Of a DNA stretch of 7,119 bases, positions 6,498 through 7,119 are shown piece by piece (positions within the stretch are counted from its first letter, which is position 1; every line of letters begins with the position of its first letter). The notes beneath the pieces are model-generated. The model was not told the DNA's origin. It did no database searches and worked only from the letters and a program-made list of their open reading frames with translations. The position numbers and the translations under genes are program-made. The stretch is from Pleurocapsa sp. MO_226.B13 (lineage in GTDB: Bacteria; Cyanobacteriota; Cyanobacteriia; Cyanobacteriales; Xenococcaceae): the NCBI GenBank assembly GCA_030064795.1, contig JASJEI010000415.1, positions 1 through 7,119 on the forward strand, written 5' to 3'.

Positions 6498-6514
6498 GAG
6501 GACTCAAAGTCCTC
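6498..6514. repeat. Inverted repeat GAGGACTcaaAGTCCTC
   Basis: Perfect 7-bp arms around a 3-base loop, which would form a tight hairpin in either strand. It covers the alternative TTG start codon (6505-6507) of the TIR-WD40 gene. On the minus strand TTGAGT (6502-6507), followed after 16 bases by TAGAAA, could be a weak sigma-70-like promoter, so this palindrome would overlap the -35 box. The promoter is a guess. Confidence 0.45.
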
Positions 6515-6669
6515 CGACTCTCGCTGAGATGACTTTATTGGATTGATACACTTCAATGTGAGGCATCTTTATTATGCTCGATCTCAGTTGGTGTCGGAAG
6601 TTGGCTCACATTCCGTAAACTCAGCCAAGATTGCGGTGTCAAAATGTGGGCCGAACTATTTATTATGCG

Positions 6670-6718
6670 GAAAGATTCTGGATATCTACCCTATATGTCA
6701 TGATATCCAGAATCTTTC
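6670..6718. repeat. Perfect 17-bp inverted repeat
   Basis: GAAAGATTCTGGATATC (6670-6686) is the exact reverse complement of GATATCCAGAATCTTTC (6702-6718), with a 15-base loop between. A G-T and a C-G pair extend the stem outward to 6668 and 6720. The stem is AT-rich and has no T-run directly after it, so it is not a typical terminator. A related copy follows at 6742-6775. Confidence 0.8.
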
Positions 6719-6741
6719 TGACTATCATTCTTTATTGGGAC

Positions 6742-6775
6742 GATATCTAGAATATTTCTGGATAATACCCTACAT
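6742..6775. repeat. Second, diverged copy of the inverted-repeat half-units
   Basis: GATATCTAGAATATTTCTG (6742-6760) matches the right arm at 6702-6720 at 17 of 19 positions in direct orientation. It overlaps TTCTGGATAATACCCTACAT (6756-6775), which repeats the left arm plus loop start at 6676-6696 with small differences. The block therefore reads as left unit, inverted unit, then both units again partly fused. Confidence 0.65.
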
Positions 6776-6792
6776 TAATAATTTCGATGGTC

Positions 6793-6839
6793 ATCTTAAT
6801 AAATCCTGAACAATCGAGGTACTCATAATTTATTAAGAT
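6793..6839. repeat. 12-bp AT-rich inverted repeat
   Basis: ATCTTAATAAAT (6793-6804) is the exact reverse complement of ATTTATTAAGAT (6828-6839), separated by 23 bases. In AT-rich DNA a 12-bp match is notable but not compelling. Confidence 0.5.
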
Positions 6840-6871
6840 TAACTCAGCATATATTTCCTCTCATCCTAATA

Positions 6872-6891
6872 CCGATAATAAGGATTATCGG
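6872..6891. repeat. Short hairpin CCGATAAT-4 nt-ATTATCGG
   Basis: Perfect 8-bp arms (6872-6879 and 6884-6891) with a 4-base loop. A seven-T run begins about 20 bases downstream, too far away for a standard intrinsic terminator. It may be a weak terminator or a dispersed palindrome of the host genome. Confidence 0.45.
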
Positions 6892-7074
6892 CATAAATGG
6901 CTATTTTCAGCTTTTTTTACACTTTAATCACCATCGACTAAATTTGCCTATTATGCAGTCAGAATTGATCGCGTTCGGCATTCTACGCGCCAATGGATGA
7001 GACAAGAACCGTTTGAGCAGTAATTGGAGGTTGTACTCTTGAGATAGAATCTTTCATACTCTCCTCTATCTGCC

Positions 7075-7119
7075 ATGAGTTATAATCCCGCCACCTTACC
7101 TGAACTAATTGTCAATCGC
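7075..7119 (+). CDS. Possible start of an unrecognised gene, running off the window
   Basis: An ATG at 7075 opens a frame of 15 codons, MSYNPATLPELIVNR, still open at the window edge. No Shine-Dalgarno is seen before it; the preceding bases are pyrimidine-rich. TAGAAT at 7045-7050 could be a -10 box, without a good -35. The peptide is too short to name a family. A 41-codon minus-strand ORF (6951-7076) overlaps the start, so the coding strand is not certain. Confidence 0.3.
   Translation, partial: MSYNPATLPELIVNR

Larger units (their letters stand above)
6508..7074. other. Gene-poor intergenic region rich in inverted repeats
   Basis: I see no convincing gene here. The stretch holds the long inverted repeat and its repeated units (6670-6775), two smaller inverted repeats (6793-6839 and 6872-6891), and a seven-T run near 6912-6918 with no GC-rich stem directly before it. 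Plus-strand ORF 6543-6809 runs straight through the inverted repeats and is rejected. The density of palindromes suggests regulatory DNA or the remains of a small non-autonomous element. Confidence 0.5.

Noticed and set aside
6439..6507. TTG at 6507 as the start of the TIR-WD40 gene
   Set aside because: The extra 23 residues precede the TIR fold, span two palindromes and have no ribosome binding site; the ATG at 6438 is more likely, though not proven.
6603..6612. GGCTCACATT, reverse complement of part of the first end repeat (2173-2182), as a possible opposite transposon end
   Set aside because: It is a single 10-base match without the TTTTGC part or further units, and the real left end must lie upstream of the transposase. 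Chance is a sufficient explanation.
6543..6809. 88-residue plus-strand ORF
   Set aside because: It runs through the 17-bp inverted repeat and its duplicate, has a TTG start without a ribosome binding site, and shows no protein-like pattern.
6508..7074. tRNA gene or integrase attachment site in a tRNA
   Set aside because: I found no T-loop GGTTCGAAT-like sequence or cloverleaf in the intergenic parts.
6951..7076. 41-codon minus-strand ORF starting MADRGEYERF
   Set aside because: It has no close Shine-Dalgarno and no recognised family, and its ATG overlaps the opposite-strand ATG at 7075. It is too short to support.

Overview
The window looks like an accessory, mobile-element-rich stretch of a cyanobacterial genome. 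The evidence is a HIP1 octamer (GCGATCGC, 2471-2478) inside a resolvase fragment, together with a transposase/ATPase pair and a tyrosine-recombinase remnant of kinds I associate with cyanobacteria. This rests on recognition of motifs and families, not on a search.

Layout. (1) Positions 1 to about 2328 are the right-hand part of a Mu/Tn7-like transposon. They hold the C-terminal 195 residues of a DDE transposase (5' end outside the window), a MuB/TniB/TnsC-class AAA+ ATPase starting 2 bases after the transposase stop, a pentapeptide-repeat passenger gene, and an array of seven degenerate direct repeats (2163-2322). That array looks like the transposase-binding sites of the element's end. (2) Immediately beyond the end lies the C-terminal part of a serine resolvase (2330-2689), cut inside its catalytic domain, so the transposon probably inserted into a resolvase gene. 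(3) Positions 2690-3020 are AT-rich, with a strong imperfect hairpin and a doubtful 42-codon ORF that may be an IS remnant. (4) Positions 3005-3345 on the minus strand are the C-terminal part of a tyrosine recombinase, broken by a 1-base frameshift. (5) Positions 3373-6438 on the minus strand encode a large TIR - transmembrane - WD40 protein, visibly richer in G+C than the transposon genes. (6) Positions 6439-7074 contain no convincing gene but carry several palindromes, including a perfect 17-bp inverted repeat with partly repeated third and fourth half-units. (7) A possible CDS start at 7075 runs off the window.

How the parts work together. The transposase and ATPase form a transposition module, with the pentapeptide protein carried between them and the end repeats. 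No TniQ or Cas gene is present between the ATPase and the right end. The TIR-WD40 protein is the most interesting cargo. It keeps a putative catalytic Glu in a SARM1-like W-V-H-x-E-I context, has one membrane span, and has about 16 WD40 repeats with no NTPase domain between effector and sensor. Next to a dead integrase, it reads as a candidate membrane-anchored defence or conflict protein on a decayed island. That function is inference.
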